Shown here: piece after piece, positions 8,358-16,359 of the stretch
How positions within the stretch are numbered: the first letter of the stretch is position 1
Layout: every line of letters starts with the position of its first letter
Source of the DNA: RPQJ01 sp963846315
GTDB lineage: Bacteria; Pseudomonadota; Gammaproteobacteria; Steroidobacterales; Steroidobacteraceae
DNA length: 64,000 bases
Direction: 5' to 3'
NCBI GenBank assembly: GCA_963846315.1
Contig: CAWJVM010000008.1
Location: 372,001 to 436,000 of the forward strand
Notes under the pieces: generated by a model
What the model saw: the letters and a program-made list of their open reading frames with translations, nothing else
Told to the model about the DNA's origin: nothing
The model's database searches: none
Program-made: the position numbers and the translations under genes

Positions 8358-9563
8358 TCAACGGTAGAGCAGCACGGGCGCGCGCTGCTCGATCCACGCG
8401 AGTTCGTCGGCGCGCGCGAGGCTTTCCAGGTCGCCCGGCAGCGCCGCGCGGTCGTCGACCCAGGTGCGCAGCAGATCACTGCCGTTGATCAGGTCGATGG
8501 CCAGACGCTCGCTTTCGTATTCGTAGGAGAAGTCACGCCACAGGTCGTAACCCGGCTGCAGGTTGCGCAGTGCCTTGAACGCCAGGGCCTGCAGGCGCCA
8601 CGGACGGAAGGCCGCGTGATCGTACGAGCCGTCCTCGACGTGCGTCTGCAATCCGGCGCAGAGCGTTCCCTGGTGCTTGTGGAACGTCGGCTCGAACCAG
8701 CAGGTCCGCAGCCGGCATCCCGCGAGCCACTCGGGTGCCAGTCGGCGCATTTCAGCGACGACCTTGCCGGCGTCGAGATCGGGTGCGCCGAAGAGTTCGA
8801 GGGGACGCGTGGTGCCACGACCTTCGGACAGCGTGGTGCCTTCCAGCATCACGGTGCCCGGGTAGCAGCGCGCCATCGACAGGTTCGGCGCGTTGGGACT
8901 CGGGTTGACCCAGGTGCGCTCGCCCAGTGGCCAGCCGTACCCCGGCGCAAACTCCGGCTGCCAACCCGTCATTTCGATGACACGGTAGTCCACGTCGAGT
9001 CCGCAGCGGCGAATGAACCAGCGACCCATTTCGCCGAGCGTGAGCCCGTGCCGCATCGGCATTTCGCCGGCGCCAACGAAGCTTTCCCAGCCCGGCCGCA
9101 GGCTCAATCCCTCAACGGGACGGCCGACCGGATTCGGACGATCGAGCACCCACACGCTCTGGCCGCGCCGTGCCGCGGCTTCGAGCACGTAACGCAGCGT
9201 CGTGATGAACGTGTAGATGCGGCAGCCGAGGTCCTGCAGGTCGACGAGCAGCACGTCGAACGTGTCGAGCATCGCGTCCGTGGGGCGCCGCACCTCGCCG
9301 TACAGGCTGAAAATCGGTATGCCGAGTTGCGGATCGTGAAAGTCGGACGACTCGACCATGTTGTCCTGCTTGTCGCCACGCAAGCCGTGCTGCGGGCCGA
9401 AAGCCGCGGTGAGTCGCACGTCGTCGAGTGCAGCCAGTGCGTCGAGGGAATGCGTGAGTTCGGCCGTGACCGAGGCGGGATGCGCGAGCAACGCCACGTT
9501 GCGGCCGCGCAGGTCATGGCGCAGGGCGGGTTCGGCGCAGAGGCGGTCGATGCCGAACTTCAC
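8358..9563 (-). CDS. namZ: DUF1343 protein, NamZ-type exo-beta-N-acetylmuramidase
   Basis: The DUF1343/YzbB family contains NamZ, which removes terminal N-acetylmuramic acid from peptidoglycan fragments during cell-wall recycling. Recognised by LRGRNVALLAHPASVT at the N terminus, FGPQHGLRGDKQDNM, FDVLLVDLQDLGCRIYTFI, VLDRPNPVGR and WVNPSPNAPNLSMARCYPG, in that order, across 401 residues. No signal peptide is visible, so it is predicted to be cytoplasmic, unlike the exported NamZ enzymes that were characterised. The start overlaps the stop of the upstream DOMON-like gene by four bases (ATGA), and glpD follows after five bases: one operon. Confidence 0.85.
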   Translation of the reverse strand: MKFGIDRLCAEPALRHDLRGRNVALLAHPASVTAELTHSLDALAALDDVRLTAAFGPQHGLRGDKQDNMVESSDFHDPQLGIPIFSLYGEVRRPTDAMLDTFDVLLVDLQDLGCRIYTFITTLRYVLEAAARRGQSVWVLDRPNPVGRPVEGLSLRPGWESFVGAGEMPMRHGLTLGEMGRWFIRRCGLDVDYRVIEMTGWQPEFAPGYGWPLGERTWVNPSPNAPNLSMARCYPGTVMLEGTTLSEGRGTTRPLELFGAPDLDAGKVVAEMRRLAPEWLAGCRLRTCWFEPTFHKHQGTLCAGLQTHVEDGSYDHAAFRPWRLQALAFKALRNLQPGYDLWRDFSYEYESERLAIDLINGSDLLRTWVDDRAALPGDLESLARADELAWIEQRAPVLLYR

Positions 9564-10174
9564 GAGCCAGGGTTCCGCACGGCTTCGCGCAGCAGGTCGG
9601 TCGAGCCGGCCGGTTGCTTGCCGACCTGCAGCACGAAGCCCAGCCGGTGATGGAAGTCGGGCAGCGCGGAGGGATGCGTGAGCGCCCAGTACGTCAGCCG
9701 GCCATCCTTCTCCTCGACGACGGCCGCTGCACCCGCACGCAACGGTGATCCGGGTTGCGGCATCGGCAACTCAGCGAGGTAGGTCACGGCGGTGAGCACC
9801 AGGCCGCGCTGGGTGGGTCGCACCGCCACACGCGGCGGGCGGCGGACCTCGATCGGAGTCATGCCGCGCCGGTAGCCGACGAAGCCGTACATCGCCCATT
9901 CGCCCGACGGCGAGAAATTGAGCTCGCAATACGCGTCGCTGTCGGGGAGCGCGACGAAGACTTCGAAACACGTCTGGCGCCACAACTCGTCGGTGCGGGC
10001 GGCTGGACGCGGCCGCGGCAGCACGACCTGCGCCATGTCGGCGTCGAGCACGAACCGCACGGCGAGCTTGCCCGCACCGCCGATGCGCGCACTCGCTGCA
10101 ATGCCACGCACGGCAACGCTCGGGCTCGAGGGATGGCAGGCGAGGGCGACGGTCTGGGGCTGGGTTCTTCGCAT
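9560..10174 (-). CDS. DOMON-like domain protein (murB-associated type)
   Basis: 204 residues without signal peptide or membrane segment. The sequence resembles the stand-alone DOMON-like proteins sometimes annotated as 'DOMON_murB_like': LWRQTCFEVFVAL, AYCELNFSPSGEWAMYGFVGYR and a C-terminal FHHRLGFVLQVGKQ. DOMON domains are beta-sandwich folds that bind haem or sugars; the function of this soluble branch is unknown. It is the first gene of the operon with namZ (four-base overlap) and glpD. A cell-wall recycling context is therefore suggested by position only. Confidence 0.7.
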   Translation of the reverse strand: MRRTQPQTVALACHPSSPSVAVRGIAASARIGGAGKLAVRFVLDADMAQVVLPRPRPAARTDELWRQTCFEVFVALPDSDAYCELNFSPSGEWAMYGFVGYRRGMTPIEVRRPPRVAVRPTQRGLVLTAVTYLAELPMPQPGSPLRAGAAAVVEEKDGRLTYWALTHPSALPDFHHRLGFVLQVGKQPAGSTDLLREAVRNPGS

Positions 10175-10189
10175 CGGAATTATTCTAAT

Positions 10190-10419
10190 TGGACCGGCTC
10201 AGATTGGCTCGATCAACGTCGGATCGGGCCCATAGCGGTGGCGGTCCTGCCGGTCGGGCAACTTGCCGCGCGGCAGCGTGGCCAGGCAAGCCGGTGCCGG
10301 GGCCACGAGCAGGCAGCTGGAATGCAACCGAAGTCGCCGGGGGCCAGTCCGCGGTCGAGCAGGTGGCGCAAGGCCCGCGGGCCGGCACGCACGATCAAAG
10401 GGCGGCAACGTTCGCTCAT
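10190..10419 (-). pseudogene. Remnant of a patatin-like phospholipase N terminus
   Basis: From an ATG at 10419 the minus strand reads MSERCRPLIVRAGPRALRHL, then LLDRGLAPGDFGCIPAA. This matches the conserved opening of bacterial patatin-like proteins (LIVRAGP, then an A-L-x-H-L stretch and the run-in to a GGPK oxyanion motif). After IPAA the frame is lost; in the next frame GPGTGLPG continues the expected glycine-rich motif, and then similarity stops. The catalytic Ser and Asp domains are absent. The piece is about 77 codons and sits between the divergent DOMON-like and lysoplasmalogenase genes. Similarity is recalled, not computed. Confidence 0.45.
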
Positions 10420-10512
10420 CCGGGGAGCGATGCTAGCAGCTCGCACGACGGGTCCGCAGCGCTGCGTTACGATTCGGTGCAGGCGCACGCTGCGCCGGGA
10501 GCGGCATTGGCT

Positions 10513-11178
10513 ATGACCCTGTCTACGACCCCGTCTACGACCCTGGCGATCGTCATCTGCGTGGCCGCCGTGGCGGCACTGCTGGTCGCGGAGCGGCGCG
10601 AATCGCAGGCCGGAAAGTGGGTCACGAAGCCGGTGGCCTCTGCGGCTTTCATCGCGGTAGCCGTGTACTCGGGTGCGCTCGACTCGGACTACGGAAAGCT
10701 GATCCTGCTCGGCCTCGGCCTATGCCTGCTCGGCGACGTCCTGCTGATTCCCCCGGGTCGACGCGTCGTGTTTCGCGCTGGCGTCTTTGCGTTCCTCGCC
10801 GGGCACGTCGCGTTTGCGGCCGCGTTCCTGACGCAGCCGCGCAGCCTGCCCTGGCTGGCCGTGGCGGTGGCTGCACTCGCGGTGGCGTTGGGGAGCGCGT
10901 GGCGCTGGCTCAGTCCCAACCTGCAGTCGGACATGCGCCTGCCGGTGCAAGCGTACTTCCTGGTCATCGGTTGCATGACGGCGCTTGCCTGTGCTGTGAG
11001 TGGAGCCGGCGGCCCGTCGCTCGTCGCGGTCGGCGCGATCGCGTTCACGGCGTCCGACATCTCGGTGGCACGCGATCGCTTCGTGCAACCGGGGTTCGCC
11101 AATCGTGCCTGGGGGTTGCCGCTGTATTACCTGGCGCAGGTGCTGCTGGCGCTGAGTCCGTCAATGATCGGCGTTTGA
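10513..11178 (+). CDS. Lysoplasmalogenase / YhhN (TMEM86) family membrane protein
   Basis: 221 residues with about eight hydrophobic segments. Family motifs are WVTKPVASAAF near the first helices, LLGLGLCLLGDVLLI (the conserved Gly-Asp in a helix), FLAGHVAFAAAF, and AFTASDISVARDRF near the C terminus, where conserved Asp residues form the presumed active site. Eukaryotic TMEM86B hydrolyses the vinyl-ether bond of lysoplasmalogens, releasing a fatty aldehyde; the bacterial role is less clear. ATG 10513 has GGGAGCGG upstream and is followed by a short degenerate repeat (tctacgacc twice). The next gene begins 18 bases after the stop, so the two are probably co-transcribed. Confidence 0.8.
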   Translation: MTLSTTPSTTLAIVICVAAVAALLVAERRESQAGKWVTKPVASAAFIAVAVYSGALDSDYGKLILLGLGLCLLGDVLLIPPGRRVVFRAGVFAFLAGHVAFAAAFLTQPRSLPWLAVAVAALAVALGSAWRWLSPNLQSDMRLPVQAYFLVIGCMTALACAVSGAGGPSLVAVGAIAFTASDISVARDRFVQPGFANRAWGLPLYYLAQVLLALSPSMIGV

Positions 11179-11196
11179 TCCAGCGAGGCGACCTCG

Positions 11197-11877
11197 ATGC
11201 TGCAGTCCACTGAATCGTTACCCGACGTGCCACGCGTGCCGGCGCCGTGGACGCTGTGCGGGCACGCGTGGATGGTGGCGCTGCGATTGCCCGCGGGCGA
11301 TCCAGCGCGGACGGCCTTTGTCCCTCCCTCGCAGCAGGCAACCGTCAAGTCAACATTCTCCGTGCTGATGTGCGTCGTCTACGACGAGGCGCCCTGCGGT
11401 CCTTACCGCGAGTTGCTCTTCATCCCCGGTACGATGAATTTCGGGCGTGCGCGTTACCCGTCCATCAGCCGCATCCTCGTGTCGACCTGGGACAGCGTCG
11501 TGAACGGCCGCAGCAACTGGGGCATTCCGAAGGACCGGGCCGACTTCGACTGGACGCACGACGCAGGCGGCGACCGCTGGCGCGTGTCGAGCGATGGTCG
11601 TGAAGTGTGTTCGCTCGAGTTCACCGAGCCGACGGGCGTACGGCTGCCGCTGCGGACAGCGTGGGCGCCGAAGAGGCTCGGCACGATGGCACAACGACTT
11701 GACGGCCGGACCTATCACTACCGACCCGAGGCCGCGGGCTCCCTGCGGCTCTGCCGGGTCCGCCAGTGGCGTTTCGACCCGGCATTGTTCCCGGACCTTG
11801 CCCGCGCCACCGTGCTCACGGCCGCGCGCATCGAAGGATTCCAGATGGTCTTTCCGGTCGCGCGCGTCAGCGATTGA
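11197..11877 (+). CDS. Acetoacetate-decarboxylase-like protein
   Basis: 226 residues, soluble, no leader. The central block GPYRELLFIPGTMNFGRARY, then ISRILVSTWDSVVNGRSNWGIPK, resembles the acetoacetate decarboxylase (ADC) superfamily beta-barrel. There, a Lys in the pocket makes a Schiff base with a keto acid and a nearby Glu (here in YRELL) helps. Distant ADC-like proteins do aldol or dehydratase chemistry instead, so the reaction is uncertain. It is 18 bases downstream of the lysoplasmalogenase gene. The two converge on the UrcA gene, with a long hairpin between the stops. Confidence 0.55.
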   Translation: MLQSTESLPDVPRVPAPWTLCGHAWMVALRLPAGDPARTAFVPPSQQATVKSTFSVLMCVVYDEAPCGPYRELLFIPGTMNFGRARYPSISRILVSTWDSVVNGRSNWGIPKDRADFDWTHDAGGDRWRVSSDGREVCSLEFTEPTGVRLPLRTAWAPKRLGTMAQRLDGRTYHYRPEAAGSLRLCRVRQWRFDPALFPDLARATVLTAARIEGFQMVFPVARVSD

Positions 11878-11891
11878 ATCGGGGATTGCAA

Positions 11892-11924
11892 CAGGGCGGG
11901 TCGCGTCCTTGTGATCCCGCCCTG
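11892..11924. terminator. Hairpin between convergent genes, probable bidirectional terminator
   Basis: CAGGGCGGG (11892-11900) pairs perfectly with CCCGCCCTG (11916-11924) around a 15-base loop. The stem extends outward with GCA/TGC after one mismatch. It lies just past the stop of the ADC-like gene and 24 bases before the end of the convergent UrcA gene. There is no strong U tract on either side. Confidence 0.55.
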
Positions 11925-11947
11925 CTGCCATTCTCGCTACAGGTCGT

Positions 11948-12310
11948 TCAGCTGACTTTGCGAGTGGTCCTGGACGTGTGCAGCGCCTGCAACTCGCGGC
12001 TGCCGATCTTGTCGATCGCCCCGTTCAGCGCCTTGTCGTAGCACGTGCGGTATTGCGCCTGGCGCTTCAGGTCACGCGCACCCGGTTGGTTGCCACAGGC
12101 GCGCTCCGCCGCCGCGGCCAGGCGGGCGTACAGCACCTTGTTGCCTGCCGCGCTGTTGAGATTCAGGTCCGAGTACTGCACGACGACGTCGCCGTGGCGT
12201 GCGCCCGATTTCGCAGCGTCGCCCGCCTGCGCCGTCGAGACTGTGCCGGCCGTCGCCAGAACGGCGATCAGCACGGCGATCATCCGGGTCTGCTGTGTGT
12301 TCATAGTCAT
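11948..12310 (-). CDS. UrcA family protein, exported
   Basis: 120 residues. Residues 1-29 are a signal peptide (RMIAVLIAVLATAGTVSTAQA). The mature part has the UrcA pattern: VVVQYSDLNLNSAAGNKVLY, LAAAAERACG and YRTCYDKALNGAIDKI, with two Cys residues that could form a disulfide. UrcA proteins are small periplasmic proteins of unknown function found in Caulobacterales, Sphingomonadales and some Gammaproteobacteria. The start at 12310 is set by AGGAGA seven bases upstream. A longer frame to 12349 would bypass this ribosome site. Confidence 0.8.
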   Translation of the reverse strand: MTMNTQQTRMIAVLIAVLATAGTVSTAQAGDAAKSGARHGDVVVQYSDLNLNSAAGNKVLYARLAAAAERACGNQPGARDLKRQAQYRTCYDKALNGAIDKIGSRELQALHTSRTTRKVS

Positions 12311-12476
12311 GACGTTCTCTCCTGAGTATGTCGACCGATGAGCTTCCATTCACCGCGCTGGAAGTTTGACGCAGCCGCCATGTACATTTTCGTCGCTTGG
12401 TCGCGTGGTGCAGGCGACTCGTCGCAGCCCGGTCTGCTAAGGTTGCTTGCGCCGCCCCTGCGGCCGGTGCCGTCGC

Positions 12477-13061
12477 ATGCTCACGTTCAAGATCGCGTAC
12501 ACCGCCTTCGTGCTGCTGGTGGCCGTGATCTGGTGGCGCCACTACAGCTGGCGCAACTTCCTGTGGTTCTCGGACATCGCGTTCATCGGCGCGGTCCCGG
12601 CGCTCTGGCTGGAGAGTGCAGCCATCGCGAGCGTGCTGGCTGTCGCGGTGCTGCTGCCCGAAATTCTCTGGAACGTCGATTTCATTGCACGCATGCTGCT
12701 GCGCCGCCGTATCACGGGGCTGACGGACTACATGTTCGAGTCCGCGCGTCCCAGGTTGCTGCGCGGCCTGTCGCTGTTCCACGTGCCGTTGCCGCTGGTG
12801 CTGCTCTGGATGGTGCGCGAATACGGCTACGACGCGCGGGTGGGCCTCGCGGGCGCGGTCCTGTTGGCTGCGGTGGTCCTGCCGTGGAGCCGTGCTGTCA
12901 GCACGCCTGAGCGCAACATCAACTGGACCTACGGGCTCGGTGCCCGCCGCTCGACGTGGTCACCCGTGCGCTACGTGCTGCTGCTGTTCGCCGCGTTCGT
13001 CGTGTTCGTCTTCGTGCCGACGCACGCGATATTGCTGGCGCTGTTCGGCCTGCAGACCTGA
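12477..13061 (+). CDS. Polytopic membrane protein of unknown function
   Basis: 194 residues with five or six hydrophobic segments: FKIAYTAFVLLVAVIWW, IAFIGAVPALWL, then IASVLAVAVLLPEILWNVDF, a block around the conserved-looking GLTDYMFE, GLAGAVLLAAVVLPWSRA and VLLLFAAFVVFVFVP at the end. It resembles uncharacterised inner-membrane proteins of proteobacteria; I do not recognise a named family. The gene stands alone between the divergent UrcA gene and the structured RNA region. The start was chosen at the ATG just before the first helix. Confidence 0.6.
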   Translation: MLTFKIAYTAFVLLVAVIWWRHYSWRNFLWFSDIAFIGAVPALWLESAAIASVLAVAVLLPEILWNVDFIARMLLRRRITGLTDYMFESARPRLLRGLSLFHVPLPLVLLWMVREYGYDARVGLAGAVLLAAVVLPWSRAVSTPERNINWTYGLGARRSTWSPVRYVLLLFAAFVVFVFVPTHAILLALFGLQT

Positions 13062-13108
13062 GGCCCGCTCGGGCGTTCGGGATTCGACCATTGCGGACAA
13101 TGCCGACC

Positions 13109-13136
13109 TTGGCGGCGGCGGCGTATCGCGTATACT
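13109..13136 (+). promoter_or_regulatory. Sigma-70-type promoter for the 13144-13294 RNA
   Basis: TTGGCG at 13109-13114 and TATACT at 13131-13136 are separated by 16 bases. A transcript would begin near 13144, far upstream of the next coding region. Confidence 0.55.
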
Positions 13137-13143
13137 TCGCCCC

Positions 13144-13294
13144 AGCATCAAGACAGGGCGTGTTCCACGCCCAGGCCAACCTGCCTTCCCGGGCAAGGTG
13201 GCTCGCACCGCAAGGTGCGGATGCGGCCGGCAGGCAACGAAGCGGGTGCAAACTCACTGGAGCCCTCCGGCGCGTCATGCGGCGGGGGGTTTTT
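13144..13294 (+). ncRNA. Unclassified structured RNA, about 150 nt, small RNA or leader
   Basis: Between a good promoter and a U-tailed terminator the sequence can fold into several perfect stems. GGGCGTG/CACGCCC lies at 13156-13162 and 13166-13172 with a three-base loop. CGCACC/GGTGCG lies at 13204-13209 and 13214-13219, closing a GCAA tetraloop. CCTGCC/GGCAGG at 13180-13185 and 13229-13234 encloses that hairpin. No credible open reading frame with a ribosome site lies inside. The 192-residue hypothetical gene starts 103 bases after the terminator, so this could be an independent small RNA or an attenuating leader. I compared it mentally with the common riboswitch, 6S, SRP and RNase P consensus motifs and found no match. 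Confidence 0.5.
13263..13294 (+). terminator. Rho-independent terminator
   Basis: CCCTCCGGCGC (13263-13273) pairs with GCGGCGGGGGG (13279-13289) with one G.G mismatch and one G.U pair, around a five-base loop. TTTTT follows at 13290-13294. It ends the structured RNA. Confidence 0.7.
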
Positions 13295-13397
13295 CATTGG
13301 TGAACCTCCCCCCCCAGACACGCCGTGAGACACGCCACGAGGCGCGCTTCGTCCTACCGGCCAGGTGGCAACGCCCTCGGGCCAGGAGGATTTGAAC

Positions 13398-13976
13398 ATG
13401 TCGATCCAGTCTCAGCACACCGTCGCCACGCGACCGGCGCACCCGTTGGAACGCACGGACGTCGCAACGCATGCCGCCTTGCGACACGCCTTGATCGTTG
13501 CGGGCGCACGCGGCGCGGCGCCAGCCCTGACCACCGCTGCCCTGATGCTGTACTGGCGAGCGCTGCAGATGACCAGCGCAACTCAACGGCGGGGGGTCGT
13601 CGAGGAATTGCGTGTGGCCGTGCGACGTGCCGACACGACCGCTCGCGCGTGGTTGTCAGTGGCGCTCGGGGAAACGGATCCGACGCTCGTGCGCGAGGCG
13701 GTGCTTGGCTACCTCGGCGGTACACCCGTCAGCGTCGAGCGCCGTGAGCGAGCCGTCGATGACACGCTCGACTGGATACGCCGGGGACTGGCACTGAACC
13801 GCGTCGCGGTGTTCGTCGCCCTGTTGCAACTCGAGGACGGCGCGATCAATGAACGGCTGACCGGCTTGCGCGGGCGACTGAATGCGATGGAGGCGGCGGC
13901 GGTGTGGAATGCGTTCGACGCCGGTGCCGCAACGCCCAGCGGCAATTTTATCGCCGAGTGGCGGGCCTGCGCCTGA
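13398..13976 (+). CDS. Hypothetical helical protein
   Basis: 192 residues, soluble, Ala/Arg-rich and predicted helical throughout (AALRHALIVAGARGAAPALT, RRGVVEELRVAVRRADTTARA, NRVAVFVALLQLEDGAINERL). No motif is recognised. The start is firm: AGGAGGA lies at 13384-13390, eight bases before the ATG, the strongest ribosome site in this part of the window. It follows the structured RNA and its terminator, which may regulate it. The lytic transglycosylase gene converges on it, with 12 bases between the stops. Confidence 0.65.
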   Translation: MSIQSQHTVATRPAHPLERTDVATHAALRHALIVAGARGAAPALTTAALMLYWRALQMTSATQRRGVVEELRVAVRRADTTARAWLSVALGETDPTLVREAVLGYLGGTPVSVERRERAVDDTLDWIRRGLALNRVAVFVALLQLEDGAINERLTGLRGRLNAMEAAAVWNAFDAGAATPSGNFIAEWRACA

Positions 13977-13988
13977 TTCGCACGAAGT

Positions 13989-15998
13989 CTACTGCGATGC
14001 GGTTGCGGTGGCCGCAGGCACTGGATCCACCTCTCGCAACCAGTGCTTGACCTCGCGCGGCTTGCGGTCGACGAGCCACGCGAACACCAGCGCGTGCCAG
14101 GCCACGCGCTGCACGTAGGCGCGCGTCTCGTTGAAAGGGATGTTCTCGACCCAGACGTCGAGATCCATCGGCGCAGTCGGCAGCCAGCGACGCGCGGCAT
14201 TCGGCCCGGCGTTGTACCCGGCCGCAGCCAGCGCCGTCTCGCCATCGAAACGCTGGACCAGGCTGGCGAGGAACTCGGATCCCAGCGGGATGTTCACGGC
14301 AGGCACGGTCAATTGCGCGCGTGTCGGCGCGGGCAGGCCAGCGCGCCGTGCAGTAATCCGGGCAGTCTCGGGCAGGAGCTGCATCAGGCCGATGGCACCG
14401 GCACTGGACGCCGCGTCGGCCCGAAACAGGCTCTCCTGCCGGATGATCGCGTAGATCAGTTCCTCGGGCAGGCCGGTGCGCCGGCTGGCGCTGCGCACGT
14501 CGGCGTCGAAGGGTCGTGGGTACAGCAGGTCGTAATCGTTGAACAGCTTCAGGCGTGCCGCGGTCGCGATGGCCTGGTCGTGCCAGCCCCAGCGGGACGC
14601 CAGTCCCACGGCCTGCAGCTGTCGCGGAGGTGACAGGTTGTCGAAGGCCGCGCGCCACTCCGCGATCGCTTCGGCAGGCATCTCGCAGCGCAGGAGTTCG
14701 CGCGTGCGGACGAATGCGGGGTCGGCAGCCAGCGCGTCGATCTCGACGTCGCTGAGTGCGAGCGGTTCGAGGCGCGGCGTGAATTTCCGCTCCATTCGCG
14801 CAGCGGCCTGCGCGGCATACCAGTTGTCGGTCGGGATCACCGCGGCGTACAGCTCGCGTGCCTGCGCCGAATTGCCGAGCCGCTCGCTGGCCCGCGCCGA
14901 CCAATAGCGCCAGCGCGCCTGGTCGCGCAGGACGTCCGGCATCGCGGCGATCGCGGCCGCCGCTTCACGCCAGTCACCAGCCCACAGCGCCGCACGGGCG
15001 TGCCATTCGTGCGCCCGTTCGTCGAAGTCGTCCTCGTGCACGAGGCGGAAGAATTCGAGTGCGCCGGAATGACGGCTCCACGACAGCGCGAGAGCGACGG
15101 ACAGCGCGAAGGGACTCGCGGCGCGAGGGTCGAGCGCTCGTGCCTGCACCAACGCGGGGAACGTGGCGGCGGCGGCTTCAGCGTCCGCGCGCGCATAGCG
15201 CAACCAGCCCTCCTCGAGCGCCTGGGATTCGACGGGTTTCGCGGGCTGTGCGATCAGGGCCGGAATCTCGCGCCCCGGCTGTTCGATCAGTGCGGCCCAT
15301 TGCAGCAAGGGCGCTGCGCGTTCGGTGCTGAGCGACTTGGCGAGGAAGCGCGCGAGGCCTGCTTCGCCGGCTGCGAGGGCCAGCCGGGCACGCCGCTCGA
15401 CCAGCACGTCGCCGGGTCCGCCGCGCGCGCGCCACCAGGCGAGTGCAGGATCACAGGCATCGGGCAGGTTCCTGGCGGTGAGCCAAACGTCGGTGAGTTG
15501 TTCCGTCAGTCCCTCCGTCTGGTCCAGGGCGATGCGGGCGGCGAGCGAGTGGCAGCGCAACGTGGCTGGCGAGTCGCGGTCCGTACGGTATTGCGCCAGG
15601 AAGGTCGGCCAGGCCTGCCGTGCGGCGAGATGGGAGAGCCAGGCCGATCGCAGTGTCCGCGTCACTGGCCGGTCGCCCTGTTGCGCAAAGAACGCCGTGA
15701 TCTCGTCGTCGAGCATGAGTTTCGACTCGATGCCGTGCGGCGCGGCAACGGGTCGCGTCAGCGCCAGTTGCCGGTTGAGCCGGGCGGCCTGCAGGTAGGG
15801 GAAGAGCGGATAGCGCTGCAAGGCCTCCGAATCGCCGCCTGCGGGAGCAAATGGCGCCGCATCGACGGTGGCCATCGCAGCCATGAAGGCTTCGCGTACG
15901 TGTTTCAGGGTGGCCTGTTCGTCGGCCGCGTGCGCGCTCGGGACCAGCAGGAGCAGGACCAGGGGCAGCAGGAACAAGAAGCGCGGTGCAATCTGCAT
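13989..15998 (-). CDS. slt: Soluble lytic murein transglycosylase
   Basis: Cleaves peptidoglycan between MurNAc and GlcNAc to form 1,6-anhydro ends in the periplasm. It has a signal peptide (RFLFLLPLVLLLLVPSAHA), then a long alpha-superhelical domain of about 450 residues, then the C-terminal catalytic SLT domain. Catalytic-domain motifs are ELIYAIIRQESLFRADAAS (catalytic Glu in RQES), SAGAIGLMQLLPETA and ALAAAGYNAGPNAARRW. The total of 669 residues is close to Slt70. ATG 15998 was chosen because it opens the leader directly; an upstream ATG at 16043 would add a non-leader stretch. Transcribed alone, divergent from fadB. Confidence 0.9.
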   Translation of the reverse strand: MQIAPRFLFLLPLVLLLLVPSAHAADEQATLKHVREAFMAAMATVDAAPFAPAGGDSEALQRYPLFPYLQAARLNRQLALTRPVAAPHGIESKLMLDDEITAFFAQQGDRPVTRTLRSAWLSHLAARQAWPTFLAQYRTDRDSPATLRCHSLAARIALDQTEGLTEQLTDVWLTARNLPDACDPALAWWRARGGPGDVLVERRARLALAAGEAGLARFLAKSLSTERAAPLLQWAALIEQPGREIPALIAQPAKPVESQALEEGWLRYARADAEAAAATFPALVQARALDPRAASPFALSVALALSWSRHSGALEFFRLVHEDDFDERAHEWHARAALWAGDWREAAAAIAAMPDVLRDQARWRYWSARASERLGNSAQARELYAAVIPTDNWYAAQAAARMERKFTPRLEPLALSDVEIDALAADPAFVRTRELLRCEMPAEAIAEWRAAFDNLSPPRQLQAVGLASRWGWHDQAIATAARLKLFNDYDLLYPRPFDADVRSASRRTGLPEELIYAIIRQESLFRADAASSAGAIGLMQLLPETARITARRAGLPAPTRAQLTVPAVNIPLGSEFLASLVQRFDGETALAAAGYNAGPNAARRWLPTAPMDLDVWVENIPFNETRAYVQRVAWHALVFAWLVDRKPREVKHWLREVDPVPAATATASQ

Positions 15999-16359
15999 GA
16001 GGGTCCATCCGGGGCGCGACGGCAAGTTACCGCATTGCAGCAAGGAATTCGCGACCTTTTTTGACCGTTCTCAGGACGTGAAAGTGCCGCAAGTCGATGT
16101 GCGGGGCGACCCGGCCGAGGGCCTTCACTGCGGCCGGACACTGCCAGCAGCGTTCAGGCGGCGCCGGCTGCAGGCAGCTGTACCGCCGCTTGCGAGCCCA
16201 CGTAAGTTCCTGATTTTCGGACACCCTCTCGCACACGACAGGAGAGGTGACGTCCCCCCATTACAAATTCTGTTGCGGTGCCGCAAACTTGGCCAGTTCG
16301 GTTGTGCCACCCCCTTTCGGCGCGACCCGCTCCTCGGAACCAGTTGTAGGGAGAGACTC
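15999..16359. other. Divergent slt/fadB intergenic region, 361 bp
   Basis: This gap holds the promoters of slt and fadB. I see TTGACC near 16062 but no convincing -10 at the right distance, and no clear palindromic operator. A run of frame continues upstream of fadB but has no ribosome site, and its composition looks non-coding. Nothing else can be supported here. Confidence 0.4.

Noticed and set aside
13144..13294. Known riboswitch or housekeeping RNA (6S, SRP, RNase P, c-di-GMP, cobalamin, TPP)
   Set aside because: The conserved cores of these RNAs, such as the RNase P GAGGAAAGTCC or the c-di-GMP GGACGCAAAGCC strings, are absent; kept only as unclassified RNA.
13989..16359. Idea that fadB starts far upstream because its frame stays open from 15868
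   Set aside because: The extra 164 residues overlap slt on the other strand, have no FadB similarity, and the ATG at 16360 has the ribosome site and the expected protein length.
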